Part shown: piece by piece, positions 1 to 12,697 of the stretch
Numbering within the stretch: the stretch's first letter is position 1
Layout of the letters: every line of letters begins with the position of its first letter
DNA from: Typha latifolia
Taxonomy: Eukaryota > Streptophyta > Magnoliopsida > Poales > Typhaceae
Length of the DNA stretch: 64,000 bases
Assembly (NCBI GenBank): GCA_019914945.1
Contig: CM034109.1
Coordinates: forward strand, 5,766,001-5,830,000
Reading direction: 5' to 3'
The notes under the pieces: model-generated
Databases searched by the model: none
The model's input: the letters and a program-made list of their open reading frames with translations, nothing else
What the model was told of the DNA's origin: nothing
Program-made: the position numbers and the translations under genes

Positions 1-1649
1 ATAGATATATGTGGCTCATTTCCTCGAAAAGATATTCATCAATTTACTAATGACTACACCGGACATAATTATATTTGTTTGTTCTTTGAGGAATGATAGG
101 CTCTTAGAGCCATTACAATTTTCAACGAGAGTGTTGAAAATCAACTAGGCAAAAGGATCAAAATAGTAAGACCATCTTACAATAAAGACATTGATATAAA
201 ATAGAGTTAAATATCCTTTTAGGAAGTTCTCAGACGAGTGTAGTATTAAAGCTCCATACTCTATGCTCAGCAAACAAAGTCAATATGGTGTTGTTAAAAG
301 AAGGAATTGAATCCTAATGGACATGGTTATAAGTATGATAAGTAATTATTCATTTTCTTTGTGTGTATAGAGTGAAGCCTTAAAAGATTGTTGTTTATTT
401 GTTAAACAAGATTCTTTCTAAGGGTGTACCTAAAATTCCTTGACTTATGGACAGAAAGGAAACCTAGTTTAAACAATTTTCACAAATAGGAATGTCAAGC
501 AGAGGAAAATTTGGCCGGCTCATGGACAATAAGAAGCATTATAGGAAATGAGGAATGCAAATATATATATATATAGAGGAAAAAGACGTACAAGCCTAGA
601 AGGCCAAATGATTAAAAAAAATTAAATACTTGACGAAGGAGGGAATGAAGACTAGCTTACATATAGACATATAGCTATTTTACCTATAGCCAGTCCTATA
701 CATTAGGCCTTATTTAGTTTGAGGCTAAACCCCTAACTCAATTAGTAAATCTCATTTTCTAATCTTGATTTTTTTAAAAGTGAACTTAGTTAGATATAAA
801 AAAGATAAACAGATGTTTGATTACTGAACCAGATTATTCATAAGTAATCTGGGTCTCTGAACTCAAAGCAAACAATGCTTTAATGACCCTGGGTTTTGAG
901 CTGGGCTTCAAGTTTGAGTTTCAAGTCGAGCTCGAGCATTGGGATTTAGGCCGGGCCAAGCTGGGAGAGGCTGAAACCAATTCCGACCAAATTGGTCTTG
1001 AGCTGGTTTCAGGAAAAATATCTCATGACTAATACATGATAAATTTTAACTTCTCTCAAAAAATAATTTTTCTCTAACATTTTCTATTAACATCATTAGG
1101 GAGTGAGAAATATTAGATAGTTAAGGGATTAAAGTGTCAGAAAGAATAAATAAGGTCTGTGTGAAAAAGAGCAACGGCTAATGAGATCCAAGTGCAATTA
1201 ACCCTTGAGATGCCCTAGCTATCTACTCTAGCAAACAGTACTACAAACCTTGAGAAAATGCCAACCTGCTTATGATACTTTGCTAGATTACATTACCAAC
1301 ATGTTCATACACTACCTGATCATCAAATTAATGCTACCAATTAAATGTAATATAGTTTGGCATACCCAGTTGCCATTACAAGAATATCTCTAATATTCCA
1401 TGAGAAAAATCACCATATGAATAATGACAGTTAATTTTTTTTTCCTTTGCAAACAAATTTATGTCAAATTGAACCTCAGGATTACTTACTCCTGCAGGTA
1501 AAACTAGAAGTAGCCATTGTAAAAGAATGGTACATATGAATGCCCCATCACTATGATGAAGTCAATCAGACATGCTAACCTGCTTCTCTGATTTCTACTG
1601 GAGAAAAGGAAAAATATTCGAGCTGCCATCAGGATTGAGGAACTGTGCA
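1..1649. other. Intergenic DNA downstream of ATP23, no gene recognised
   Basis: This AT-rich stretch lies past the stop codon of the minus-strand ATP23-like gene, so its right-hand part should contain that gene's 3' UTR. No reading frame here resembles a known protein. Around 890-980 there is a short run of GAGCTCGAGC-type words like those in the short transposon family seen at 3.3, 10.3 and 16.1 kb, but no matching end or target duplication was found. At 706-725 the text resembles one end of a Tourist/PIF-type MITE, without a partner end. Confidence 0.5.
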
Positions 1650-4600
1650 TCAAGGAGCCCTGTCAAAAGGAAAAGTATCATTGTAGCAGACATCCCATAC
1701 AGCCTCTATGGCATCCTTTGCAGCTGCACTGGAGCAGTATGGGTTGTTTTGGACTGATTTGAGAGCCCGCCTTCTCACGCATTCCTTCATGTATCCAAAA
1801 TGAGAGCAAAGAAGAAAGTGGAACATGATTAGAGGAAATCATAAAAAGATTGACCGGTAACTTCATTGTGTTAAAGGAGAGAAATAGCCACGAAATTTCA
1901 AATTTGAAATTGTAAATCACGAAAGAAACCAAATGAAGACAAAAAAGAAACCCCACATATGTGTTGGTCTGCTTCAGCTTTTTCTTATGGGTCAGTTATG
2001 TGACGCCCCATCGAAAGGTTAAGTCCGTGACACAGTTAGCTATATAACATATATATACTATCTTAATATTATAATATTGCATTATATGCAGAATTGTGTT
2101 TTAAAGTCTTAAAATTAAGACAGCCGCTCAAATTGCAGAAAGAAAACTAGTTGATTAAAAAGACACATACAGGATGATTATGTACTAATACTTGCATTAA
2201 AGATTATAATTGAAATGTGGCATCCTCCAAATTGTAGGGCAAACAAAAAGAAAAAAGAACACTCACTTGCTCATGACCTCGTATTTTCATAAAGCCACGC
2301 AGCAACTCCCTCTTGTAATGGCAATCCCCACTAAGATGATTTGCACGAATCTATCAGTAAACAAGAAATTATATTAAGAGCCTATCAAAGGCAATTGATG
2401 ATTCTTACATTCCAAGACAGATCACAAGTATATCTCAGTACCTCAGAGCAAGCATGATGAGCACAGTTTTTCCAATCTAAGTTCTTAGCACGACAGTCAT
2501 CATAAGCATGGATTAGCTCATGAATCACTACCTGATTTATCTCGTCTTGGAATGTCATGTGATTACAGCAAATTGTTACCTTGCATAGAAGAAATACAAA
2601 AATTAGGTCCACTCAAAGGTGTAATATTGTAATATATGTTGAAGGTAAGACAAACTATCTTTGCCTACAGACATAGGACTAAATTTTCAGCACATCTTGG
2701 AGCTTTTGACAAAAATATAAAATTCCAATCAGAAAGAGGAAATTACTTAATAGATACAATAAGAGGAGTATGACCTTTTTTGTTGCTTAGGGGGGGCTGA
2801 TGCTACATGGGATCAAACATGTGATCACAAGCCATATGTCATGGCAAATTGTACCGAACTTGGAAATTGTAAAATTTTAGTGATAGCACAAATTGTTAGC
2901 AAAAAAGAAACAACGTGACCGATCTATTTTGTTTGCAAATGACAAGAGATAAGTACAACAGCATTCACCCTCATGAATATGAAATTGGCTCATACACCAT
3001 GATTTCTTTCCCAGTGTCCTGCTTTACAAGGAACTATGAAACCAGTGACTCTAAAGGAGAACTACAATATATGAGTCTGAGATCTATATAACACAAGTTG
3101 CAAGGAATAACAAACCATTAAGCACAATATCTACCTTCTAGATAAAAATAAGTATTGGTAGCCTATACAACAAGAACAGTGTCAACTTGTGTGAGAACCA
3201 TTTTATTACTGCGTCATAACTTCACCAAACACCAAGTACTTCATGCTTTACATTTTATCATAACTCAAGTTAGTTCCCATGAGTTCCATATACAAAATGG
3301 GTTCCTATAAATGGCTCGCTAATGCTCGATCAAGCTCAAAATTTAGTCGATTCAAGCTTCATCAGCTGAATCAGAATTAAAATTATATTTAGAAATATAT
3401 AATATATAAAACATATATTTAATATGAACATTTAGATCAAGATCTAAAGACTCATAATACTAGTTACTCTAGGGCCATTTTTTTTTAGCCATGTTATGAC
3501 TGCAATATGAGAAAACATTGCTACATGTGTACATTTAATCAATTTTTTGTTACTTATTTGTTTAGATTTTTTGTAATATCTATGATTGGTAATTCAATTT
3601 ATTTGCATAGGGATTGTTGAATCAAAAGCCTAATTCAACTCTGATTCAATCCTGAATCAAGCATGATTCAATTCAAGCTCGATCTCAGCTCGATTTAGGC
3701 TTGAATTGAATAGGTTTGAATATGTAGTACAATTGATTGGATCATTTAGGGTCGAGCTCGAAATTGACTCAAATTGAAATTAAATCAATTCAAGCTTGAT
3801 TCTAAATTCAGGCTCGAAATTAATTTCTAATCAAGCTTGACTCGATTACACCCCTACCTATAAAGAGTAAATATCACATGATCCAATTTGAGACTAATTT
3901 ATTGAGAACTACTCCATTGGGTAGCTCAATATACAATGCTCCTTCCAATGCAACGTCTAGAGAGGATAAGATGTGCACAGCCTTACAACAATTGCAGAGA
4001 GAGTTTTAGTAAGTCAAAAATCGCTGCCAAGATATAAGTGGCACATTCTTGTTGAGAACTACTTTTCCCTACAAGAGTAAAATTTGGGATGAATAAACTA
4101 GTAGCATCTCACAGAAAATTAAGATATTGATAGGATGAGCCATAAGCTGATAAGCCACTAACATTTTGTTATACACCTAAAAGGTATGTTTAGTTGCAAG
4201 ATGGATGCCATTTTCAACTTATCAAGTTTACAAATGAAGGCATTTCCTATGTATAGGGAAATAACAGGATTCATGTAAAGTGGCCATGCACTCATGTTAT
4301 TTGGCTTGTGGCCTCAAGGTTTCTAATTGGAAAATATACTTTATGCATGGCCAAAATGTCCCAACTTAATGAATTAAATCAGTTTAATTAGCACTTAAAC
4401 TTCACACTGGCAATCAAGCATGTAATACAATTGATCCTAATGCTCCATCCCCATTCCTTTGTCTAACCACAAACATAATTAAAAAGATAGCATATTGAAA
4501 TATAAGCTAAAGCCAAGTGCCAAGATAGTTTGAACTAACTACACAAATTTCATCTCAAATACAATTACCGTCTATAAAAAAAAATTGAAATGGAGAAAGA

Positions 4601-6159
4601 GCAGAAGAGTTAACACATACAAGGGCATGAATAAATGCTCTATCAGATGCTACCAGCCAAACACCTTGATATTCCATCTAGAATCTTGAAAACCCACCCC
4701 CCAAGTATCCATAGATATATTCAGGACTCCAAACAAACACGATGATAGACCTCCATGCTCAATGTTATTGTTTCAATTTTACTTCCAGCACTCGCAAGAA
4801 GGAACTTTCCAGAGTTTCTGTCAGTTTCCATTGTTTCAAATCTAGTTCTAGCGATTTGAGGTTCAATTTTCTTTTAGCATAAAGAAAATAAAAACAAGAA
4901 GAAAATATTGGAAATATAGTATAAGTATCAGAAAAGTTGGCAGAAATTTGGGGAACATCCTTATATTCATTTAACATGACAATAATGTAATTTAGCCCTT
5001 CTGGTGGATCAGAAATTTCTGTTTGCAATTGTCACTACTGACTGCAAGATTCTGCTATAGTCATGGAAAGTTTAATAGAAAAGAAGACCAAAGGAGCAAC
5101 ATTAAAATAATATCAAAGCAAAAAATATGTAAAACACTGTGGGTCGTCAAAGTCCTTGTCCCTCTCAATGTTTGTTGTTTCTACTTTATAGGCCAAAATC
5201 CAGTGGTGGTGCATAGGTGATACAAGAAATTACAAGAGGAAGAAGGAAGAGAATGGATAAGTATGTTTTAGATTAATGAGTAAAAGAATAAGAGAGACAG
5301 AGCTACCAGACTGACAATTAGTTTTCCTGGACCTGGTTCGAATTGGACTTGGGTGGAGATAACCAAATATTTGACCTAATAACTTAAAATCAAGCATTTA
5401 ATCGCAGGTCTAGTCGACTCTGGCATAAAAGCCTAAAACAATCTTGCCTAGTGCATTACATGAAAGTTGCACAGTCAGCTTGAACGTTGAAAATTGTATC
5501 TTCTTTGGCATCCTTGTGTTGGTGGCCCGATCTATACAAGACTACACCCATTAAATATACTCAGGTTTTCAGCATCCAATTTCCCCTAATGAACAGAATC
5601 AACATATGGTTGCGACAATCTACTCTAAACACTAAGCATTTCATTTACCATCTCTTACTAGGGATTCAGCAAATTCAGCAAATACGCTAAGCACAAAAGG
5701 AAGTGCCATCTGATAATTTCTCAACTCAAATCAAGATTTACAAATGGCAAGCAAGAAGAGGAGGAATTGAGGAAGTGGAAATACCCCATGCCGACTTGCA
5801 TAGCCGCCCGCCGAACCCTGATCGGCGCAGTTCGCGGCGGTGATAAGCCTCGGCCAGACGGGGCAGCCGGCCTTCTCCATGTGCTCCCTCAAGAACCTCA
5901 CCGTCGGATCTAGCAACCACCAACAACAACACAATCAGGGATGATCAAGAAGAAGAGGCCTAAAAATTTATAAAAAAAAAAAAAGTTGCATCTTTGAAGG
6001 TGTTGAAACTACAATGGATCGAGAAGAGGAGAGAGTACGTTTGAGGCTGTTGCGGATCCTGTCGACGCACTCGTCCTGGGACATGCCGGCGTGGGGGTTG
6101 GCCGTCTCCACGCCGGTGTGCGCGTCGTGGCAGATGGGTATCGATTCCTCCTCCCCCAT
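1650..6159 (-). CDS. ATP23: Mitochondrial inner membrane protease ATP23-like (M76 metallopeptidase)
   Basis: Five exons read on the minus strand: 6159-6039, 5909-5785, 2579-2442, 2350-2267 and 1784-1650. Together they give 603 nt, 200 residues and a TGA stop. All introns are GT-AG and the phases agree. The zinc-binding motif HELIH is at about residues 102-106, followed by the family signature running through RAKNLDW and NCAHHACSE. The C-terminus ends in the usual Asp-Arg-Ala-Pro. In yeast, family members process the ATP synthase subunit Atp6 and act in the intermembrane space; the plant role is inferred. The start is the first ATG of a GC-rich exon in a good context (AACAATGG). Length fits plant homologues, about 195 aa. 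The cysteine-rich sequence fits import by the Mia40 route. Intron 2 is 3.2 kb and holds a short transposon. The upstream leader is rich in polypurine on this strand. Confidence 0.93.
1999..2040 (+). repeat. Possible LTR-start fragment in ATP23 intron 4
   Basis: A short segment beginning TGTGACGCCCC and running through GTCCGTGACACAG resembles the 5' end of a class of plant LTRs. It lies in the intron between exons 4 and 5. No matching end, PBS or second copy is visible in the intron, so this is a resemblance only. Confidence 0.25.
3312..3856 (-). mobile_element. Short hAT-like non-autonomous element, copy A (ATP23 intron 2)
   Basis: The 545-bp element is bounded by a perfect 8-bp direct repeat CCTATAAA (3304-3311 and 3857-3864). 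Its right end, read in reverse, is TAGGGGTGTAATCGAG, which matches the ends of the copies at 10.3 and 16.1 kb. Both terminal zones are full of GCTCGA/CAAGCTTGA words, and the middle is AT-rich with no coding capacity. The 8-bp duplication and the YAGGGGTG end point to hAT mobilisation, which is an inference. It lies inside the 3.2-kb intron 2 of the ATP23 gene. Confidence 0.72.
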
Positions 6160-6899
6160 TGTTGTCGCTCTGGTTACCTACTTGCGGCGGGGAGGAGAGA
6201 AGGGGTTTTTGAGTTTTTCGTTCTGGAGAATGCTGTGAACTTTTCTTTTTTTTTCTTTTTTTCTTTTTTTTTTGTGTGGATTTATGTAAGACCAACTTTG
6301 GGAATGCAAATAGCCCTCAAAAGGAGAGATTTAAGGTTTAATACCATAAATATATTTATTCATGAATTAGGATTCTCTTAAAATGTATTTTATAATAAAA
6401 TAATTATTTATGTATATTTTGGTCAAATCCTGTACAAGGTAAGTCACGTAATTAGTTATACATAAAATTTTATCACAAATAAAAACTGTGATGCATATTT
6501 TCTAAGCAAAATTTTAATATAATTAACCTACTTATTTATAGTTAATAATTAAATGCAAATTTTTTACTTAGATTCTATCTAAGGTAATATTTATATTTTA
6601 CAACCAAACAACAAAATATGAGTTAAAGTTATAAATGTACTTAATTTATATTTAAGATGTTTGTATAAAGTTATTCTTAAAAAACTTTATCCACGAACCA
6701 AACGAGGCCAATGTAGTATAATAGTGACCTTATAATTTTAACACGCTATAATAAGACCTCCTAAACTAACAAAACATTATAATTTTACCTTTTGTTATAA
6801 TAGTGTCCCACTTTATGATTGAAAATAGTCTGACCCACCTCATAAATTTGTGACATATACTCTTAGAATATAAAAATATCTTAAATTCAGATAGAATTA

Positions 6900-7150
6900 C
6901 CCTTATTCTATATTCTTTCTTCTTCTTCTTTTTCCTTCTTCATCCACTCTAAGCAAAATAGTTTTCCTCTTCCTCTACCCCCAACAGAAACTAAAATATA
7001 AACTCAAGCATTTCTTCCTCCTCAATCCCAACCCAAACTCTTCTTCCTCTTCAACCCCAATTCAAGCCTAAACCATAACTCTTCTTCTTCCTCAATCCCA
7101 ACCTAAACTCATACCCTTCACATCCAACATAAATTCTTCTTCCACAATGG
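6900..7150 (+). repeat. Imperfect minisatellite, pyrimidine-rich
   Basis: Units resembling TCTTCTTCCTC-AATCCCAACC-YAAACTC recur three to four times at roughly 50-60 bp spacing, ending just before an ATG at 7147 that opens no long frame. The surrounding 6.2-7.8 kb is AT-rich and has no recognised gene; 6710-6850 carries repeated words such as TATAATAGTG in both orientations. Confidence 0.5.
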
Positions 7151-7839
7151 CTTCCAGTGACAGTAGCATCAATAGCTACCAAACTTCATTTACAAATAAT
7201 ATTTCTAGAATTAGGTTTTTGGAATGTGTCAATTTCAAAGTTACAGCTTAATTTTAGTATAACAAGATGCTTCAATTTCAAAGAAATGCAGCTGTAGCCA
7301 TTTTTCATCACTTCTCATAATTTCATCTAAATTTGCAGAAATATAACTCCTGTGATTTTTTTTTATTTTTTTATTTTTCTGTTGGGTTGATCCTCTCCAA
7401 GGTAATAATAAGAAAGGGAGAACGATCTCATAGAGTTGATTTAAGTGCCTGCTGCAATCAGAGAATATGAATTGAAAGAAAATCTATCTGATATGAAAGA
7501 AGCTAATTATAAATATAAATACATATAAGATATAAATCGGATCTTAGCGAATATAAATACGAACTGGTATAAACTTCCCAAACTTAGTCCTATGTAATCA
7601 TGGCTAAAATTGAAGCTCATTATCATCAAGGAATGGAGTCAGGTAGGAAAATTCATCCAAAGTTCGCAGACGATCAAAGATGAATAACCATGGCAATTAA
7701 AAGACAGTATTTCTGTGAAACTTTTTTTTTTCATTTCACACCCTGCATTTGTGCATTATTTTTTTGGAGTTCGGACCGTATCTCTGTCTCCACTAAAGAA
7801 GAAAAAGATTTTGATGTATACGAACACAAATAATAGGGT

Positions 7840-7842
<3 letters not shown>

Positions 7843-7884
<42 letters not shown>
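7843..7884. repeat. (TA)n microsatellite
   Basis: An uninterrupted run of about 21 TA units lies in intergenic DNA between ATP23 and the gag fossil. Confidence 0.9.
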
Positions 7885-7887
<3 letters not shown>

Positions 7888-8549
7888 CCTCTACTAACTT
7901 TATTTTGTATTACTATCTCTCTAATTTTTTACTTAGTTATGACCATTAATTTGAACAAAAAATATAATTGATTTTTGATTTTGGCTGGCGTTTGGATGCT
8001 TGAAGGTGGATTTAGGGTTACGATCTACTCTTATAAAAATAAAGACAATTTAACAACTATAATAAAAGATAAAAGATAATAAAAATAAATTAATTAAACT
8101 TAAAATTCATTCAATGATCATAATCAACTCATAACCACTCCTATTTATAGGAGTAAAATTCTAACTAATCGAATCCACATGTGAATTATCCATTTTATTT
8201 AAATTTAAAAATAATAAATAAATTTAACTAACTAACTTGACTCGATTGACTTACCCCACATGATCGGATCATATCAATCTATCACACTTTCGGCATCTTG
8301 TCCTTAAGGTGACTAATCTCTTACGTTCTTGTACTCATACAGCTTGTCGTGCTAGTCGGAGGATCGAGTTCATCCTTTTTGAGATCGACTAGGAACATGA
8401 TGTTGGCCGGATGACACTTGCATTTTATGACTAATGATAAAATGGTCGTCATATTAAAAATAGAATCATTTCTTTCTATGCTCTTCTAAGTCATTGGGTA
8501 TAAAACAGCGCAAGATTTGTTGACAGTTAGGCTGAGCCGTTTGGGCGGG

Positions 8550-8950
8550 CTAGGCCGAGGTAAGTGCAGCCTCTAGTGGGGTTGAGATGTCTTTCTTCTC
8601 TTCTTCTTGCCGATCTGGTTCAACTGATCCAATTCGGACTCCGTCGGAACCATTAATGATAAAACCTTCCCATAAGTAGTGGACCTTAGAGCCTTGACCT
8701 CAACCTAAATGTCAAGCATGTGCCCACTAATGAAGGTACTCTTTAAGGCTGAGTTTGACTGGTTGGTGATCTGGTTGTAGATCTATTCGAACACCTCTCG
8801 ATAAGCTTGAACTATTTTTGACTGAGTTAGCTTAGTCAATATAGTTTGAAAATCCTCATATTGAGTTTGATCGAACCGAGCACAAATTGCATCAGCGAAG
8901 TCCTACCAAGACTTGAATGGACGAATCCACTCTACTAACTTGTGATATAA
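8550..8950 (-). pseudogene. Retrotransposon gag fossil
   Basis: Read on the minus strand, the segment near 8940-8730 gives a broken frame with gag-like text. A Phe-Asp-Ala-Ile stretch is followed by a Leu-Thr-Lys-Leu-Thr-Gln stretch, an Arg-Glu-Val-Phe-Glu stretch and a Ser-Thr-Phe-Ile-Ser-Gly stretch, as in the Ty3-type gag domain. Its DNA is visibly related to the plus-strand fossil at 58.8-58.95 kb; both contain GTTCGAATAGAT followed by CAACCA. Stops interrupt it. Flanks from 8.2 kb may belong to the same old element, but no LTR was recognised. Confidence 0.5.
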
Positions 8951-9114
8951 ATACTATCCTATTTAAACTTTTAGAAATATTTATAATACTAATATCTTGC
9001 CAATTTGTTGCATCATAAGTAGATACTCTAATTTATTTGCAACATAGATTAATTTATTTTTAAAAGAAACCAAATAATTTGAATTTAGCTATTCTCTATT
9101 TTTTGATTATAGAG

Positions 9115-9290
9115 TTATTGGTCGTTTAACTAATCCTAATTATCTCATTATTATCTCTGATTAGTCGCTTACTGTGTTAATTAAATAGCGACTATAAAGA
9201 CTTATATAGAGAAAAAGAAATAGAAAGATTAAAAGATTAATTGGAGATAGCGGCGAGATAATTATAATTAGTTAAATAGATAGAATTTTA
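9115..9290. repeat. Small foldback repeat
   Basis: The left arm at about 9122-9170, beginning GTTTAACTAATCCTAATTAT, is repeated in reverse complement at about 9234-9285, with a loop of roughly 65 bp. Arms share most bases but contain mismatches. It resembles a degenerate MITE. The flanking 8.95-10.28 kb is AT-rich without recognised genes. Confidence 0.5.
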
Positions 9291-10301
9291 TATTTAAACT
9301 ATGAATTATTTATTTTGCCACAGATAGAATTTGAATATGAAGAAATTTTGAATATAAAAATTCTAAATCATGATGTCATCGATCTTATGCAATTAGTTTT
9401 ATAATATTTGGATGTCAAATGGATATCTTATGAAGAATATTTTTTTCAAAATTGCATAGAATTAGAATAATTTATATTTAAACTATGAAATTCTAGTTTT
9501 ATATAGTTTGAGAAAAATATTCTGAAGATAATCATCAAACTTTCAATTATTAAATGTATCAAAATTTCTAAACATGAACATAATTTGTTAATGACACAAA
9601 TTATTTGAATTTATATAACTTATTCAGATTATAAATAAATTTATTTGAATAATAAAGTAGTTTATTTAGGTGAAAAATGAGTTATTTGGTTCGTAATCAA
9701 GTTATCACATCATAAATGACTTGGTGATTAAACGAGTTGAGTAATAAACACGAACATGACCCATTTAAAAATTGAGTTATCGTGGCGAGTCAAGTTTTTT
9801 GCCACCCTTATCTGCAATGTATTCTATCACATCCCGAGCATATTTAGTTGTATGCTACCAATATATAGTATTTTAAATTAATTTAATTTAATTTTGGGTA
9901 CTATGCATAATCAAATACATATCGAGAGCATAAGTGCCTTGTATCCATATTTGATACATATTAGATATGAATATAAGACCGTTTTTTCTTTTTCGTGCTT
10001 CTTAGGGTGCAATTAAATATGAATCGAGATCCAACAATCGCAAAGATATCACCTCCACATGATGAGAGAGGTTCTTACATTTATTAAACAAGTAGAACTA
10101 GTTTAGCTGTATTAAGACTTGCCACATTATTAAAAGTAATACACCCATTTGTAAAAAAATAATTTTACCATTATTCAACCACGCTAAACTCTAATGATAG
10201 ATCATAAATTAGGGGTTCATTTGATACTGTTAACTAAACAAAATGGTTAAAATACATTGAGAGCAAATAATAGTCCAAAAACCACTTGAGCTAATCGAAG
10301 G

Positions 10302-10955
10302 TAGGGGTGTAAACGAGCCAAGCCTGAGCCTCGAGCGAGTCGGTTCTCGCTCAGGCTCAGCTCGAAATTATTTTCGAGCCTCATAATTTTGCTCAGGCTC
10401 GGCTCAGCTCAACTCGAGCTGAGCCTAACCGAGCCCGAGCAAAGCTCGGGCTTGATTAGAGAATGAGGCGGTGGCGGCTTGGGCGGTGACGGCATGGACG
10501 ACGGCTTGCCAAAGGAGTCGAAGACGGATGGAGGAGGCGACGACGAGGAGATAGTGAATGAGGGAGGAGGAGGAAGCCGACGGAGTGGATGAGGAGGAGG
10601 AGGAAGTCGATGGAGTGGATGAGGAGGAGGCCAACAGAGGAGGAGGAGGAGGAGGCTGACGGAGAGGAGGGCGTGGCGCCATGGTGGTGGCTTGCCGATG
10701 GAGGCCGACAGAAAGGGAGGGTGATGAATATTGAAGGTCACGGGTGAGGATGGGTTAGTGAGGGACACGTGGCAATATTTTTTTATGCCACGTGTCCTTA
10801 GTTATAGCTAGTCAGGCTATCGAGCCTATCGAGCTGAGCTTTAGCTTCGATATTAATTTCGAGCCTGCTACGACGGCTCGGGCTCGGCTCAGCTCTGACT
10901 GAGCCGAGCCGAACTCGAGCTTCACCCAAGCCGCTCGTCAAGCCTGACAATCCTA
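10302..10955 (+). mobile_element. Short hAT-like non-autonomous element, copy B, with GC-rich interior
   Basis: The 654-bp element is bounded by the 8-bp direct repeat ATCGAAGG (10294-10301 and 10956-10963). Both ends start TAGG when read inward: TAGGGGTGTAAACGAGCC on the left and TAGGATTGTCAGGCTTGACG on the right. Terminal zones carry many GAGCTCGAGCC words. Unlike copies A and C, its interior (about 10455-10790) is GC-rich and made of GAGGAGGAGG and CGGCGG words. Proline/serine-rich frames open there on the minus strand. The insert could be captured host DNA or an expanded simple repeat; I see no recognisable protein. Confidence 0.7.
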
Positions 10956-10963
10956 ATCGAAGG

Positions 10964-12028
10964 CCCAAAGAAAAGGCTACAACCTACTATCACTACAATC
11001 CTTACTATACACAGGTGGGACCAAAGCCCAACTAACCAAGATTGTCAACAAGGATTGAGCACGGCCCAACCCACCCAAATGAGCTCAAGGCTCAAACCCA
11101 CCAAGACTACATCTTTAGGTAGGTCTATAGCCTAATAAGACAAACTAGGCTGGACTGCCTACGGCCCAACTCCCAACAACCAAATGGGTTGGGCTGGGTT
11201 GTAGCCTACCCACTGCTAGAGGTAGCTGATGGTGAGAATGCCCTTCACCAAGGTCGACAACTAGGTTGAGAGAGCTGCCCGATGACTCTAGCCACGAGGG
11301 CATCGTCAAATGACACCGAGGGCATCCAAGCAAGGAGGGAAGGTTTCCCACCGGTCAGAGAGGGGAGACACCGACGGGAACTAATAAAAAAATGGCTCAA
11401 AAGATGGCTATCAAGTGTAGCCTCAATTAGGGGACGGGATGGCCCACAAAATGCACCATTGGCAAGATGACGGTGATGGAAAACTTTTGGATCAACGTAG
11501 TAAGGCACGGGTGAAAAAAAATAATAACTACCTAATTGAATTGAAATTAAAAATACCTAGTTGAAGAGGTTGCTTCAACAAATCGAGCCATAAGATCGAC
11601 GTCCTCTTGCGACTCTCCGGTGAGGCAGCAATACCCTCGCAAAATGGCGGTGATGGAGAAAAAAGAAAAAAAAAGAATCACGCCATTTTTTATGAGATGT
11701 TACAAAGTTGAGTTTTTTAGAGTTTTGTATACAATGTTGATTGTTGTTTTATTTATTCCTGAAATTTTTGTGAGTAGTTGCTGAAATCCATTTTTGCTAA
11801 TTTATCATAAATTTTCCTGCAAAAATGGTACGATTAGGACAATTAGGGTTTGTTAAATAATCGAGCAGCTTGATATGGGGTCGAACTGGGATTTGATTCG
11901 ACTCCAACAGCTTGACATCTCATGGCCGACCAGACCAAGTCCCCTCTATCCTTTGTCGTTCTCTCTTGCTCTCCTACCAATACCACATAAGCGAAAACAT
12001 TAGTGTGAGGCAGTGAGGGAATAAAGAA
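10964..12028. other. Intergenic DNA upstream of the AT-hook gene
   Basis: The region is moderately GC-rich up to about 11.5 kb, then AT-rich. Short overlapping frames appear on both strands at 11145-11510, but none looks like a known protein and none has supporting splice signals. Text near 11930-11980 may be upstream promoter sequence of the following gene. Nothing else is recognised. Confidence 0.4.
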
Positions 12029-12697
12029 TTGGGCACGATCAAGTCTAAATATCTAATTCCTAAACTTACCGGGCCCCCATGCCCTACGCCTTCATCCCTC
12101 TCTCGACGACGGTACTCCCTCGACGACGGTGACGCCTTTCTTCCTCTCGCGACGACGCTTACTTCCTCCCTCAACGCCGGTCTTCCTCTATCTACGAAGC
12201 ATTCTTCCTCACGCGACGACGCCTACTTGTTCCATCGACGCCTACGGTCTTCTTAGAAGGTAGCATTCCCTCCTCCACTTATCCCTCCTCCTCCGCTCCT
12301 CCCATGGATTCCACCCCTCGATGTCCCTTCTTTATCCTCTTTACCTCCAGTCCACCATGGGGATCAGTCCCGCGCTGACGGTTACTTAGAAGCATTTTTC
12401 CTGTTTCTTGAGAATTGCAGCAGTGCCCTCTCGGGCACAGGCTGCAGTTATTAGTGGAAAGATCATCTTTTCCCAAGCAAGTTGAGATCTTTAGGTTCTT
12501 GCGTTTGATATGAATTCTGTCTTTTCATCGTATTCTTGCAAGTTTGATGCTCATCTCAAGCTGTACTTGATGGGTATTGTTAGTGTTCTGTGAATCTTTA
12601 ATGAATTGAATGTGCATTCAATTGATTCTTGTCATTTACTTAATGGACAGGTTGGGGAGCCCAAGAATTCGATCTGGTTAAGGGATTCTTGGGCAGA
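12029..12697 (+). promoter_or_regulatory. Leader and 5' UTR region of the AT-hook gene
   Basis: A pyrimidine-rich, CGACGACG-containing stretch (about 12085-12245) precedes the coding start and looks like a plant promoter or 5' UTR. A clear acceptor ends at 12651 (TTAATGGACAG), so the first exon is probably non-coding and separated by an intron from the exon with the ATG at 12698. The donor of this UTR intron was not fixed. No TATA box was identified with confidence. Confidence 0.45.

Noticed and set aside
700..730. End of a Tourist/PIF-type MITE (GGCCTTATTTAGTTTG), with a similar inverted word near 6690-6710
   Set aside because: The two are 6 kb apart, flank the whole ATP23 gene and lack TAA-type duplications, so they are not a pair.
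10409..10768. Proline/serine-rich frame on the minus strand
   Set aside because: It lies inside a short transposon and reflects GAGGAGG-type repeats; no homology is recognised.
10291..10963. 11-bp direct repeat CTAATCGAAGG as a Mutator-type duplication
   Set aside because: Taking 8 bp (ATCGAAGG) makes both element ends start TAGG and fits the 8-bp duplications of copies A and C; the extra CTA is probably coincidence with the right terminus.
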